Source of the DNA: Fictibacillus sp. BK138 | Lineage (GTDB): Bacteria; Bacillota; Bacilli; Bacillales; Fictibacillaceae | Length of the DNA stretch: 64,000 bases | Assembly (NCBI RefSeq): GCF_004216955.1 | Contig: NZ_SGXL01000001.1 | Coordinates: 3,230,061-3,294,060, forward strand | Reading direction: 5' to 3' | In this document: piece by piece, positions 53,252 to 62,429 of the stretch | How positions within the stretch are numbered: the first letter of the stretch is position 1 | How the letters are laid out: each line of letters starts with the position of its first letter | The notes under the pieces: generated by a model | The model's input: only the letters and a program-made list of their open reading frames with translations | Told to the model about the DNA's origin: nothing | Databases searched by the model: none | Position numbers and translations under genes: made by a program

Positions 53252-53465
53252 GTTGACTTCCGTTCCAGGATGCTCGCTTTCCGCGGGGCGGGCGGTGAGC
53301 CTCCTCGGCTATTTAAGCCTGCGGGGTCTCACCTGTCCCGCTTCAGGTAAGTATTCTTGCTCCTTCGTCTACTAGTAAATGCTTCCGATGTGAGTTTCCT
53401 CGTCGCATGCCTTGCGAGAAGCTTCTCATGTGGTAGGCACGCACCTTGCACTACAGTCAACTTGT
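53252..53465. repeat. GC-rich palindromic intergenic repeat, copy C
   Basis: The element is bounded by GTTGAC at 53252 and GTCAAC at 53457. It holds the core CTTTCCGCGGGGCGGGCGGT followed by GAGCCTCCTCGG and GCGGGGTCTCACC. It is about 75 bases longer than copies A and B because of extra sequence in its right arm. It fills most of the gap 53190-53627; the remainder is AT-rich with no recognisable feature before the yhbH terminator. Confidence 0.7.
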
Positions 53466-53591
53466 CGATGAAGATATAAATAATATTTAAAAAAACAATC
53501 TTTTAGAGAAGAGTCAAGAAAGGGAATCAAAAAAATCGTTCACAAAATCTTATCCTTAGTTATATGTAATTACGCTTGTTTCAACAACAAA

Positions 53592-53620
53592 ACCCGCTAT
53601 CCAATACATGGATGGCGGGT
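53592..53620 (-). terminator. terminator of yhbH
   Basis: ACCCGC and GCGGGT enclose an inner ATCC/GGAT stem just past the yhbH stop; the minus-strand exit is T-rich. Confidence 0.65.
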
Positions 53621-53627
53621 GGCTAAA

Positions 53628-54794
53628 TTATGTGGTGATCTCACTTTTTTTGAAGAAGCTCTTCATAGCGTGGTAAACATCTGCTTTTTCTTTTAAAATA
53701 TAATGGCTGAATTTAGGATTATCCATATTTTTATATACACTCATTAATGTGGAGTGACGGTTATAAGCATTCACTTCTCCATATCCAAACATATTTGAGT
53801 GTTCCATGATCTGCTGTACGAGCTTGACACATCTCGCATTGTCACTTGTCAGATTGTCACCATCGGAAAAATGAAACGGGTAGATATTAAAACGGTTAGA
53901 CGAGTATTTCGTCTCAATGAGTTCCAGCGCTTTTCGGTAAGCTGATGAACAGATCGTCCCGCCGCTTTCCCCTTTGTTAAAAAAGTCTTCTTCAGAAACT
54001 ACTTTTGCTTCTGTATGGTGTGCAATAAATTCGATTTCTACTTTTTCATATTTAGACCGTAAAAACCGCGTCATCCAGAAAAAGAAACTCCTCGCCATGT
54101 ACTTTTCCCATATTCCCATAGACCCGGATGTATCCATCATCGCTAGAACAACAGCCTTCGATTCTGGTTTTATCACTTCGTTCCAGGTTTTAAAACGCAA
54201 ATCATCATTATGAATAGGGGCTACACTTGGTTTTCCAATCAGTGCATTTCGTTTGAATGCGGTCAGTATCGTTCTTTTTTTATCAACGTTACCCATTAAG
54301 CCTTTTTTGCGTACATCATTAAACTCAATTTTTTCTAAAACGATCTGGTCTTGCTCTTTTTGCTTAAGGTTTGGCAGTTCCAGCTCTTTAAACAGCATTT
54401 CTTCAAGTTCCAGTATGGAAACTTCTGCTTCTGCATAATCCATTCCTGGCTTATCACCCGCTGGACCTTTTCCTTTTCCTGCGCCGTTTTGTCCGGCACG
54501 TCCATCTCTGGCTACTACGTCCCCCACCTGGCTATCTCCGTCACCTTGGCCTACGTGCTTGTTTTTGTCGTAGTTGTATCGGATTTTGTATTCATCCATT
54601 GAACGGATCGGAATCTTGATCACATCACGTCCGTTGGATAAAATGATATTTTCTTCGCTTATCAAATCCGGCAAGTTGTTTTTAATGGCTTCCTGCACTT
54701 TTTCCATATGCCTTTGATGATCTTGATATCCTTTTCGGTGGAGGGACCAATTTTCCTGGGACACAACAAAATTGTTCTTATCCTGTTCGCTCAT
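53628..54794 (-). CDS. yhbH: YhbH sporulation protein (DUF444)
   Basis: This 388-residue DUF444 protein has a von Willebrand-type metal site in [10 protein letters not shown] (about residue 225) and a Gly-rich linker near 105-120 ([11 protein letters not shown]). It belongs to the PrkA-YhbH-SpoVR sporulation group; all three are in this window. The start is ATG 54794 behind GGAGGGG; an upstream frame from 54824 lacks support. A short inverted repeat (AGCAGCA / TGCTGCT, 54808-54829) lies just before the ribosome binding site. Confidence 0.9.
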   Translation of the reverse strand: MSEQDKNNFVVSQENWSLHRKGYQDHQRHMEKVQEAIKNNLPDLISEENIILSNGRDVIKIPIRSMDEYKIRYNYDKNKHVGQGDGDSQVGDVVARDGRAGQNGAGKGKGPAGDKPGMDYAEAEVSILELEEMLFKELELPNLKQKEQDQIVLEKIEFNDVRKKGLMGNVDKKRTILTAFKRNALIGKPSVAPIHNDDLRFKTWNEVIKPESKAVVLAMMDTSGSMGIWEKYMARSFFFWMTRFLRSKYEKVEIEFIAHHTEAKVVSEEDFFNKGESGGTICSSAYRKALELIETKYSSNRFNIYPFHFSDGDNLTSDNARCVKLVQQIMEHSNMFGYGEVNAYNRHSTLMSVYKNMDNPKFSHYILKEKADVYHAMKSFFKKSEITT

Positions 54795-54945
54795 CGTTTT
54801 CCCCTCCAGAGCAGCAAGAGTCAATGCTGCTTTTCTTGATCAACCCGGGGCATATCGTGTTTCCTTTTAATCCGCTTTTATTAGAAAAAAGGGTTGGTTA
54901 CTCTATCTTATGCAAGTACTCACTAGAATTGCTAAACTTTCGCGA

Positions 54946-54984
54946 TAAAAAAAGCCCTCTTTTCCAAAATCGAAAAGAGAGCTT
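54946..54984 (-). terminator. terminator of the 58-residue protein gene
   Basis: AGCTCTCTTTTC and GAAAAGAGGGCT form a 12-bp stem on the minus strand, followed by seven T. Confidence 0.85.
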
Positions 54985-54989
54985 GCACA

Positions 54990-55166
54990 TTATTTCTTAT
55001 ATTCCTTTTTTTCGTGCTGTTTAGGGTCAGGTGTCTTGCCGCTTTTACGTACTTCTTCATTTGTAGAAACATGTTCCATTACTTTTCCGTGTTCTTTCAT
55101 TTCTTCATAATTTGATGCCATAGAACTGTTTTTTCTTTTAGGTTCTTCTTTATTTGATTTTGTCAT
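54990..55166 (-). CDS. small hydrophilic protein, unknown function
   Basis: This 58-residue, highly charged protein (MTKSNKEEPKRKNSSMASNY, then EEMKEHGKVMEH) has no Cys and no hydrophobic segment. It has a good ribosome binding site (AGAGGTG) and its own strong terminator. It lies between signal peptidase I and yhbH, in a region rich in sporulation genes. The composition would suit a small spore core or forespore protein, but no family is recognised. Confidence 0.65.
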   Translation of the reverse strand: MTKSNKEEPKRKNSSMASNYEEMKEHGKVMEHVSTNEEVRKSGKTPDPKQHEKKEYKK

Positions 55167-55198
55167 AGGGATTCACCTCTTAATGAAATTTTCCCCAT

Positions 55199-55774
55199 TT
55201 ATTCCTTTTTAAAACCGTTAAAAACTCTTAGTTCATCAACTGGCCAATAACGAATATTGGCTTCTCCAACAATATCATTCATTTCTACGAAGCCTATATG
55301 GCGGCTGTCGATGCTATGCAGCCTGTTATCACCAAGAACAAAGATCTTTCCTTTAGGAACTGTATCATGTCCTGTGATTTCTTCAAGAGTAAAATTCCCA
55401 GTCAGTGTACGGTTGCCTGCAAATCTTTTAAATTCTTTTAGATAAGGTTCCTCTACCGGCTTATTGTTAATATAAAGTTTGTCATCTTTGTATGCGATAT
55501 GGTCACCTGGCAATCCTATTACCCGTTTAATATAATCTTCTTTCGGATTAGCTTTAAACACGATAAGATCAAATCGTTCAGGGCTTCCGATCTCATAGCC
55601 GATTTTATTAACGATAAGACGATTGCCATTCTGAATGGTAGGCATCATCGATTCACCGTATACAACATACTGCTCAATCAAAAACTTTTTTATAATAATA
55701 GCAAGAATGAGTGCAATTCCAATCGCTTTAATCCAATCCAGCAGTCCATTTCTTTCTTTTCGAGCCGAGCTCAT
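55199..55774 (-). CDS. signal peptidase I
   Basis: This is a type I leader peptidase of 191 residues with one N-terminal membrane anchor (about 13-30). The catalytic Ser42 is in VYGESMMPT and Lys83 in EDYIKRVIGLPGD. The GDNR motif (VLGDNRLHSIDSRHIG) carries Leu-His in place of the more common -xxS tail, and the Ser-Asp-Ser that follows is retained. It cleaves secreted preproteins outside the membrane. The start is ATG 55774; the upstream GTG at 55783 is too close to AAAGGA. Confidence 0.9.
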   Translation of the reverse strand: MSSARKERNGLLDWIKAIGIALILAIIIKKFLIEQYVVYGESMMPTIQNGNRLIVNKIGYEIGSPERFDLIVFKANPKEDYIKRVIGLPGDHIAYKDDKLYINNKPVEEPYLKEFKRFAGNRTLTGNFTLEEITGHDTVPKGKIFVLGDNRLHSIDSRHIGFVEMNDIVGEANIRYWPVDELRVFNGFKKE

Positions 55775-55912
55775 ACAGCTCACTTCCTTTAGTTAGCTTA
55801 TTAGTATCAATTTACCATTTTTAAGTTAGCAATTACAAGGTCAATATTTTTAAAGTAAAAATGAATGTATATTAATTCATCAGAATTTCTTTAGTTTTCC
55901 CTATTTTAGTGT

Positions 55913-55958
55913 AAAAAAACACACCCTGAAAGACCTTATCAGTGTCTTAGGGTGTGTT
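55913..55958 (-). terminator. terminator of prkA
   Basis: AACACACCCT and AGGGTGTGTT with an inner GAC/GTC stem form a long hairpin, followed by seven T on the minus strand. Confidence 0.88.
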
Positions 55959-55965
55959 CTGCATT

Positions 55966-57861
55966 TTATCGATTCAGCAAGCTTCCAACATAGCGCAATA
56001 GTTCGTTGGCACTAGTTGTGTTATAGCCATGCTCATCGACAAGACGAGCTATTACTTCATTGATTTTTTTCAGTTGTGATTCGTCAGGAGTCTTTGAAGA
56101 AGTTGTAATCTTCACAACATCCTTCAGATCTGCAAAAAGTTTCTTTTGGATCGCTTCTCTTAAACGTTCATGTGAATTGTAATCAAACTTCTTCCCTTTT
56201 CTTGCATATGCAGAGATACGGATAAGTATTTCTTCACGGAATGCTTTTTTCGCGTTTTCAGAGATCCCAATCTGCTCTTCGATAGACCTCATCAGCTTTT
56301 CATCCGGGCTCATCTCTTCTCCAGTGAGCGGATCGCGAAGTTTATTCTTGTTGCAATATGCCTCTACATTATCCAAATAGTTATCCATAAGTGTTTTAGC
56401 TGATTCTTCATACGAATACACGAATGCTTTTTGAACTTCTTTTTTCGCAATGTCATCGTACTCTTTACGGGCAGCAGAGATAAAGTTGATAAACCTTTCT
56501 TTATCTTCCTTAGAGATGGAAGCATGGTGATCGAGACCATCTTTTAGTGACCGTAATACATCTAAAGCATTGATGGAAGGCGTTTCTTTACGTATAATGG
56601 CAGATGAAATTCGGTTGATTACATAACGCGGATCGATACCTGACATTCCTTCATCAGAGAACTCTTTCTTCAGTTCTTCGAGATCAACATGATTGAAGCC
56701 TTCTACAATTTCACCGTCATACAGTCTCATCTTTTTAAGAAGGTCCATACCCTGTTTCTTTGAATCTTTCAATCGTGTCAGTACGGAGAAAGTAGCCGCT
56801 ACCCTCAGTGCATGAGGAGCAATGTGAACATGAGACATATCACTCTCACTGATCATCTTTGCATAAATCTTCTCTTCCTGTGATACTTTCAGATTATAAG
56901 GCACACCCATAACAATAATCCTTGAATGCAGTGCTTCGTTCTTTTTATTCGAAATGAAAGAACGGTACTCAGATTCGTTCGTGTGAGCGACGATTAATTC
57001 ATCGGCAGAGATCAAAGCGAATCTGCCCGCTTTAAAGTTGCCTTCTTGTGTAAGTGAAAGCAGATGCCATAAGAACTTTTCATCACATTTCAGCATCTCC
57101 TGGAACTCCATCATTCCTCTGTTCGCTTTGTTCAGTTCTCCATCAAAACGATAGGCTCGAGGATCTGATTCTGATCCGTATTCCGCGATCGTTGAGAAGT
57201 CGATACTTCCCGTTAAATCGGCAATGTCCTGTGATTTTGGATCAGATGGACTGAACGTTCCGATACCAGTACGTTTGTCTTCTGAGAAGAAGATCCTTTC
57301 GACCATCACATCTTCAATTCTGTTGTCATACTCGTGTTCAAGCCTCATTGTATTTAACGGAGATAAGCTTCCTTCGACACGAATACCATACTCATCATAA
57401 AACTCTTTTCTAAGATGCTGCGGGATCAAATGCAGCGGATCTTCGTGCATCGGACAGCCTTTAATCGCATAAACGGCGCCTTCTGGTGTTTTCGTGTACT
57501 GTTCCAAACCTCTTTTTAACATTGTTACAAGAGTGGATTTACCACCCGATACAGGACCCATTAATAGCAATATACGTTTACGGACATCAAGGCGTTTAGC
57601 GGCAGGGTGAAAATACTCTTCAACAAGTCTTTCGATTGATTCTTCTAATCCAAAGATCTGATCGCTGAAAAAATGATACACCTTTTGACCATTTTTTTCT
57701 GAAATTCCAGCATCTTTTATCATGTTGTATACTCTTGAATGCGCGGACTGGGCTACAAATGGCCGATCACGTAAAATATCAAGGTATTCAGCGAAGGTAC
57801 CTTCCCAGGCTAGACGCTGTTCTTCTTCTCGATGCAATTGGATTCTTGATAAAATATCCAT
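55966..57861 (-). CDS. prkA: PrkA serine protein kinase / AAA+ protein
   Basis: This 631-residue protein has an N-terminal AAA+ domain with Walker A in MGPVSGGKSTLV (about residue 103) and a C-terminal PrkA domain (about 390-630). In Bacillus it is produced in the mother cell and acts in sporulation, as kinase or ATP-dependent protease. A possible SigE-type promoter lies upstream on the minus strand: CATAGAGT (57904-57911) with AATGATTA (57924-57931); this is weak. Ribosome binding site AAGGAGG. Confidence 0.92.
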   Translation of the reverse strand: MDILSRIQLHREEEQRLAWEGTFAEYLDILRDRPFVAQSAHSRVYNMIKDAGISEKNGQKVYHFFSDQIFGLEESIERLVEEYFHPAAKRLDVRKRILLLMGPVSGGKSTLVTMLKRGLEQYTKTPEGAVYAIKGCPMHEDPLHLIPQHLRKEFYDEYGIRVEGSLSPLNTMRLEHEYDNRIEDVMVERIFFSEDKRTGIGTFSPSDPKSQDIADLTGSIDFSTIAEYGSESDPRAYRFDGELNKANRGMMEFQEMLKCDEKFLWHLLSLTQEGNFKAGRFALISADELIVAHTNESEYRSFISNKKNEALHSRIIVMGVPYNLKVSQEEKIYAKMISESDMSHVHIAPHALRVAATFSVLTRLKDSKKQGMDLLKKMRLYDGEIVEGFNHVDLEELKKEFSDEGMSGIDPRYVINRISSAIIRKETPSINALDVLRSLKDGLDHHASISKEDKERFINFISAARKEYDDIAKKEVQKAFVYSYEESAKTLMDNYLDNVEAYCNKNKLRDPLTGEEMSPDEKLMRSIEEQIGISENAKKAFREEILIRISAYARKGKKFDYNSHERLREAIQKKLFADLKDVVKITTSSKTPDESQLKKINEVIARLVDEHGYNTTSANELLRYVGSLLNR

Positions 57862-58029
57862 GAGTACCTCCTTGATTGTATTGGCTCCATCAAGTGTTAA
57901 TCTACTCTATGCGAGGATGTCCGTAATCATTCTGTTTGAATAGTGATTTTTATTTCAAAAAGTGATAATTCGTATAAACCGTTTCATGGTAAAATATGTT
58001 TATCATTTGTATTGAACGGAGAAACAGTC

Positions 58030-59868
58030 ATGAATCCCAAGCTGGGTATCTTTGCGGTATTTATATTATTAAGTGTGGTGTTCCTCTCATTTACGGGGTT
58101 GCGGAATGAATATGAAAATTATATTCCTTTTCAAACAGCAGTAGGAACACTCGCTAATGCAAAAAGCATCTCTTTAGAACAGAACAGCCGCCTTTTGGAT
58201 AAAAACGGCGGACTTCTTTATGAGTTTAAAGGCGATGAAAGCCGTATTCATCTTACATATGAGAACATCCCGATTCTCATCCGGCAGGCGTTCATCGCGA
58301 CTGAAGATCAAAATTTCTTAGAGCATCATGGCATCGACGGGAAAGCGATCGCAAGAGCATTTGTAACAAACTCTTCAGAAGGCGGAATCGAGCAAGGCGG
58401 CAGTACGATCACCCAGCAGCTGGCCCGTAACCTTTTTCTTAATCACGAACGCACGTATGACCGGAAATTGAAAGAGCTTTTGATCTCTTATCGAATCGAA
58501 CAGCAGCTTTCTAAAGAACAAATTTTGGAGCTATACATCAATGCTATCTATTTTCAAAACGGAATATATGGCATTGAAAAAGCAAGCCGCTATTACTTTA
58601 GTAGACCTTCTAAAGAGCTTACTTTGAGTGAAACTGCACTCCTAGCTGCAATACCAAATAACCCTGCCATGTATAATCCTTTAATAAATCTATCAAACGC
58701 TAAACAAAGGCAGGAATGGATTCTCCTCAAGATGAAAGAAGAGGGCTATATTGATCAATCCAAGTTTGATGCTGCTATTAAACAACCGATTAACTTGCAT
58801 GTTGCAAAGAACGACATACCCTTCCCAGAGATCGTCGGCTATGTAAAAGATGAACTTCTGGAATTAATCCTATCTGCTCCTGAAAATAAAGGGTTGAGTG
58901 AAGATCAGTTAACGAAAAAGCGGGATGATTTGTTAATAAGCGGTGCGGTGATCGAATCTTCATTGGATTCAAAGCTGCAAGAAGAAGCGTTGAAGGCTGT
59001 TCAAAAAAGACTTTCATATAAGGAAATTGAAGGTTCAGTCGTTGTAGTTGATCATGTTTCGAAAAAGATTGTCGCGATGGTCGGCGGAAAAAATGTGGGA
59101 ATTGAAGAATTTAACCGGGCTTACCACGCAAAAAGACAGCCTGGTTCATCCATTAAACCTCTTCTCGCATATGCCCCATACATTGATGTATTTGGTCTTG
59201 GACCGAATTCAATGATATCTGCAACCCGAATTTGTGAAGGAAACTATTGTCCCAGCAACTATGGAGGCGCAACGTATGGTACAGTCACTTTAAAAAAAGC
59301 AATGGCTAGCTCCATCAATACTGCAGCTGTTCGGGCGGTCAAGAAAACAGGCGTGGAAAGAGCTTTCTCATACCTGAAGCCGTTTCAGTTTTCTGCAGTT
59401 GAACAGAAGGACCATCAGCTTGCTTCAGCACTTGGTGGTTTTTCAAAAGGCTTTTCACCACTTGAGCTTACTAGTGCTTATACAGCATTCGCCAATAACG
59501 GAACGTACGTGAAACCTAGACTGATAACCTCTGTAAAAGATAAAGATGGAAATGTATTATACGAGTGGCACGAGCAGCCGGTTAAAGTATGGAAGCCGGA
59601 AACGAATGCTGTGATGAGAGATATGCTGGCCGCGGTTACGATTTCTGGAACCGCACGGGATGCACGATTTCCTGGTTCGGACTACATAGGCGGCAAGACA
59701 GGAACAACAAACGATGTTAAAGATTTGTGGTTCGTGGGGCTGGCTGATCGGTATACAGCAGGCGTCTGGGTAGGCCGTGACAAACCCGGAAGTCTTCGCT
59801 CGATCGAAGGATCCTCCCCAGAAGTCATGATCTGGCGAGATATTATGATAAAAGCACATAATAAATGA
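58030..59868 (+). CDS. class A penicillin-binding protein (PbpF/PBP2C-like)
   Basis: This bifunctional peptidoglycan synthase of 612 residues has a short cytoplasmic tail and one membrane helix (about 6-22). A GT51 transglycosylase follows, with E92 in ATEDQNFLEHHGID and GGSTITQQLARN. The transpeptidase has SxxK in PGSSIKP, SxN in SSIN and KTG in GGKTGTTND. Its size and lack of C-terminal extensions resemble PbpF/PbpG, which act in forespore germ-cell-wall synthesis. The start is ATG 58030 behind CGGAG. It is divergent from prkA. Confidence 0.88.
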   Translation: MNPKLGIFAVFILLSVVFLSFTGLRNEYENYIPFQTAVGTLANAKSISLEQNSRLLDKNGGLLYEFKGDESRIHLTYENIPILIRQAFIATEDQNFLEHHGIDGKAIARAFVTNSSEGGIEQGGSTITQQLARNLFLNHERTYDRKLKELLISYRIEQQLSKEQILELYINAIYFQNGIYGIEKASRYYFSRPSKELTLSETALLAAIPNNPAMYNPLINLSNAKQRQEWILLKMKEEGYIDQSKFDAAIKQPINLHVAKNDIPFPEIVGYVKDELLELILSAPENKGLSEDQLTKKRDDLLISGAVIESSLDSKLQEEALKAVQKRLSYKEIEGSVVVVDHVSKKIVAMVGGKNVGIEEFNRAYHAKRQPGSSIKPLLAYAPYIDVFGLGPNSMISATRICEGNYCPSNYGGATYGTVTLKKAMASSINTAAVRAVKKTGVERAFSYLKPFQFSAVEQKDHQLASALGGFSKGFSPLELTSAYTAFANNGTYVKPRLITSVKDKDGNVLYEWHEQPVKVWKPETNAVMRDMLAAVTISGTARDARFPGSDYIGGKTGTTNDVKDLWFVGLADRYTAGVWVGRDKPGSLRSIEGSSPEVMIWRDIMIKAHNK

Positions 59869-59874
59869 AAAAAT

Positions 59875-59906
59875 ACCCTGCCGCTTGGTGAAGCAGCAGG
59901 GTTTTT
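59875..59906 (+). terminator. terminator of the PBP gene
   Basis: ACCCTGCCGCTT and AAGCAGCAGGGT pair with one mismatch around a GGTG loop, followed by five T. Confidence 0.85.
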
Positions 59907-59972
59907 GCTTAAGATGCACTCCTAAATTTCAATAAACTTCATTCAGCGATGGTTAATTCCTTGCTTAATTTA

Positions 59973-60062
59973 AATAATCCCACGAAAAAAGGGATTATTC
60001 CTTGATCAATTTGAATAATCCCACGCTAAATGAAAAATAACCACAGGTCGACATTCTCCGAC
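59973..60062. repeat. degenerate AATCCCACG repeat array
   Basis: Units AATAATCCCACG (twice, 43 bases apart) and ATAACCACAGG are separated by AT-rich spacers, with GGGATTATTCC as the complement between them. The array ends in GGTCGACATTCTCCGAC. The end resembles that of the array at 37.32-37.45 kb. Confidence 0.55.
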
Positions 60063-60085
60063 AAAAAGTCACCCATCCAAAGCTT

Positions 60086-60655
60086 TTATGTAATTGAAGC
60101 TACAAATGCATTATACAAACGCAATACGGTATACACAACAAGTAAACCAAAGCCTGTCCAGAAGAATAGATGCATAAAGACCATGCCGATGATGCCTGTC
60201 GTTGGTAAACTGGAGCCGATCTTCAAAAGAAAATAAAAGAAATAAATGAGAGATGCGGCAATGAACACGATAAACATCAGAAATATGGAGTGATTTAATA
60301 TAATCGCAAGCATTCCTCCGCTAAAGAAGAACCAGCCGCCGCTTTTTCCCTGCTGCAGAAGCACACCTTCTGTATCCTTCGAGAAAAAGAACATACTTAA
60401 ATGAGTCAGTGCATCCGATAAAAGTTTTAAAGCAGCAAAGATCATAAAAAATAATAAGAACAAACAAAAACCCACTGATAAATGGATGACATGACTTTCA
60501 AACAGTTCAAGCATCCCCTGGTAAACGCCAAAGTATTTAAGCTTTTTTATCACAAACCGTTCAATATAAATAGCAAAACCACAGCTAAATAAAATAATCG
60601 AAAATAACGGGAGATAGCCCGTCATATAAACGTTTTTCTTCATTCTGTTACTCAT
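60086..60655 (-). CDS. polytopic membrane protein, YufK-like (DUF5366)
   Basis: This 189-residue protein has five or so hydrophobic segments. The beginning, MSNRMKKNVYMTGYLPLFS followed by IILFS, resembles YufK/DUF5366 proteins of Bacillus. Function unknown. The start is taken at ATG 60655, just after GAGGGGG; spacing is short, and ATG 60643 is an alternative. It is convergent to the PBP gene. Confidence 0.6.
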   Translation of the reverse strand: MSNRMKKNVYMTGYLPLFSIILFSCGFAIYIERFVIKKLKYFGVYQGMLELFESHVIHLSVGFCLFLLFFMIFAALKLLSDALTHLSMFFFSKDTEGVLLQQGKSGGWFFFSGGMLAIILNHSIFLMFIVFIAASLIYFFYFLLKIGSSLPTTGIIGMVFMHLFFWTGFGLLVVYTVLRLYNAFVASIT

Positions 60656-60690
60656 ATCCCCCTCAATTTGTAAACTTTCGCAGAAATACA

Positions 60691-60719
60691 TTCACATGAA
60701 AACCGTTTTCATTTATAAT
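60691..60719 (+). promoter_or_regulatory. SigA-type promoter of the 29-residue membrane peptide
   Basis: TTCACA and TATAAT are 17 bases apart, 50 bases before the start of the peptide gene. Confidence 0.6.
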
Positions 60720-60768
60720 GGGGAGAGAGATTGGAAAGAATAAGACTACTTTCAAAGGAGGAGTTCAG

Positions 60769-60858
60769 ATGGATTTTATCCTCATCCTACTCGTGATGCT
60801 CGCCTTCCTGTCTGCAATCTTTACAGCAGGCTATAACGATCGTCCTGGAAAAAACTAA
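60769..60858 (+). CDS. 29-residue membrane peptide
   Basis: This tiny gene has strong signals: a SigA-type promoter with 17-base spacing, AAAGGAGGAG six bases before ATG, and a terminator 20 bases after the stop. The peptide has one hydrophobic helix (FILILLVMLAFLSAIFTAG) and a polar C-terminus (YNDRPGKN). No family is recognised. Single-helix peptides like this are often membrane or sporulation accessory factors, which is only a suggestion. Confidence 0.65.
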   Translation: MDFILILLVMLAFLSAIFTAGYNDRPGKN

Positions 60859-60878
60859 TCCATAATACATATGGAAGC

Positions 60879-60911
60879 AAAAACGTCCCTCATTGATAAG
60901 GACGTTTTTTT
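60879..60911. terminator. bidirectional terminator
   Basis: AAAAACGTCC and GGACGTTTTT form a 10-bp stem between the peptide gene and convergent trmL. Confidence 0.88.
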
Positions 60912-60919
60912 ATTTCCAC

Positions 60920-61393
60920 TTATTTTAAATCCCCAAAACTTTGCTGGCGCAATGCCTCATAAATCAGAATCGCGGCTGTGTTTGATAAGTTTAACGAACG
61001 AATATGATCGTTCATGGGAATGCGCAAACATCGATCCATGTTTGAATCAATTACTTCCCTCGGCAGCCCCTTCGTTTCTTTTCCAAAAACAAAGAAGACA
61101 TCTTTTTCAGAATCCGAATAGTCAAAATCAGAATACGTCTGTTCTCCGAATTTTGTTATATAATAAAATTCGCCATCCGGATATTCCTTATAAAAAGCAT
61201 CCAAGGAATCATGGTGATGGATGTTAACGTGCTCCCAATAATCGAGACCTGCACGCTTTAAATATTTATCTTCCAACGAAAAACCCAATGGATGAATAAG
61301 ATGCAAGTGTGTGCCAGTACCCGCGCATGTACGTGCGATATTTCCTGTGTTCGCAGGAATCAGTGGTTCAAATAATACAACATGTATAGCCAA
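60920..61393 (-). CDS. trmL: tRNA (cytidine/uridine-34-2'-O)-methyltransferase
   Basis: This 157-residue SPOUT methyltransferase methylates the ribose of the wobble base of tRNA-Leu. Motifs are PLIPANTGNIARTC near the start, FFVFGKETKGLP, and the knot RSLNLSNTAAILIYEALRQQ. I start at TTG 61393 (MAIHVVLFEP) behind GAGGTG, because B. subtilis TrmL begins MALHVVL. A GTG at 61402 would put the ribosome binding site inside the gene. Confidence 0.92.
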   Translation of the reverse strand: MAIHVVLFEPLIPANTGNIARTCAGTGTHLHLIHPLGFSLEDKYLKRAGLDYWEHVNIHHHDSLDAFYKEYPDGEFYYITKFGEQTYSDFDYSDSEKDVFFVFGKETKGLPREVIDSNMDRCLRIPMNDHIRSLNLSNTAAILIYEALRQQSFGDLK

Positions 61394-61477
61394 AAAGCTC
61401 ACCTCAAAAACAATATTCCAACAAGTACTTATTATAGCACTTTTTTAGGAATATCACTCCAGATGGCGAGCTTTCAC

Positions 61478-62362
61478 TTAAAGAATATGAAAAAATTTAT
61501 ACTGAATTCTTTTCGTATAAGCGGTTGAGTCCTCATATCCCCAATAACGCATCCTGCTGTTTGTTGTATGCGCATTTACAAGAGGTTCTCCTGATGGATC
61601 TTTTGCTACAACGATCGTCGTATGCTGATAATGCCCGTCTCCGTCAAAATCATAGCAGATCACATCACCCGGCAGCAATAGGTGGGCAGATGATTTCTCT
61701 TGAGCCTGCAGACTTGATTTCGAACCGCTTAAGTACCATCGTAACGCGTTTGCCACCGACCAACTGTAGCTCCAGGAATTATTTCTCATCCACCATCCTT
61801 TTGACTTAATGGATTGCGGAGTCATCGGAATTCCGCCCGCATGGATACTTTGTGAGATATAGTTGGTGCAGTCGTTCTCGAAAGATTTATAAGCAGGATT
61901 AAACGTGTTCCACCAGCGTTCCGCATATCGTACGGCCGCCAGCCTGTCATATCCTCCTTTTGTCGGTGCGATCGATTCATTCTCACGTTCGATCTTTGGC
62001 AGTTCCCGATAATTGCCTTCAGCATTAACAGGCTCATCACTTTTCATTTCTCCATCTTGAAAAAAGATAGCACGTCTCTCTTGAGACATTTCCTCTACGT
62101 AAAAATCAAATCCGTGTTTAATAAGAAAGCTATAATGAACAAGATAGTCTACATGAATTTTATCTTCGGTTTCTGTAGTCCGTAATACACTCCCGTTCGC
62201 TTGATTATTTACGATAAATGCTTTTCTATCGGTATACATTTGTTTTTTTCGCATAAAGCTTTCTTGTTCATTTTTTAAAAAGAAGCCCCTTCCGTCTGCA
62301 TCCGCATGTATCATCCATTGGGACTGGTTTTGAATATAACGTTTCAGTGTCTCCATCCACAT
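61478..62362 (-). CDS. amidase-domain protein (YhbB-like)
   Basis: This 294-residue protein has a C-terminal amidase_6 (NlpC/CHAP-like) domain from about 135. The catalytic Cys is in SFENDCTNYISQSIHAGG, with conserved Asp/His in GDVICYDFDGDGHYQHTT. The N-terminal 130 residues are a variable domain without a signal peptide. In B. subtilis yhbB lies next to trmL and queG, as here. A cell-wall or spore amidase role is likely. The start ATG follows GGGAGG. Confidence 0.82.
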   Translation of the reverse strand: MWMETLKRYIQNQSQWMIHADADGRGFFLKNEQESFMRKKQMYTDRKAFIVNNQANGSVLRTTETEDKIHVDYLVHYSFLIKHGFDFYVEEMSQERRAIFFQDGEMKSDEPVNAEGNYRELPKIERENESIAPTKGGYDRLAAVRYAERWWNTFNPAYKSFENDCTNYISQSIHAGGIPMTPQSIKSKGWWMRNNSWSYSWSVANALRWYLSGSKSSLQAQEKSSAHLLLPGDVICYDFDGDGHYQHTTIVVAKDPSGEPLVNAHTTNSRMRYWGYEDSTAYTKRIQYKFFHIL

Positions 62363-62401
62363 CAGACATACCTCCCTGCTTCTATTAACATATGAGAGGT
62401 A

Positions 62402-62429
62402 CGTAAAAAAAAAGAACCCTTTAAGGGCT
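62402..62429 (-). terminator. terminator of ogt
   Basis: AGAGCCC and GGGTTCT pair (one G-U) and are followed by nine T on the minus strand. Confidence 0.8.

Noticed and set aside
58007-58030. SigF-type promoter before the PBP gene
   Set aside because: GTATA and GGTAAAATA are present but only 11 bases apart, too short for the SigF consensus.
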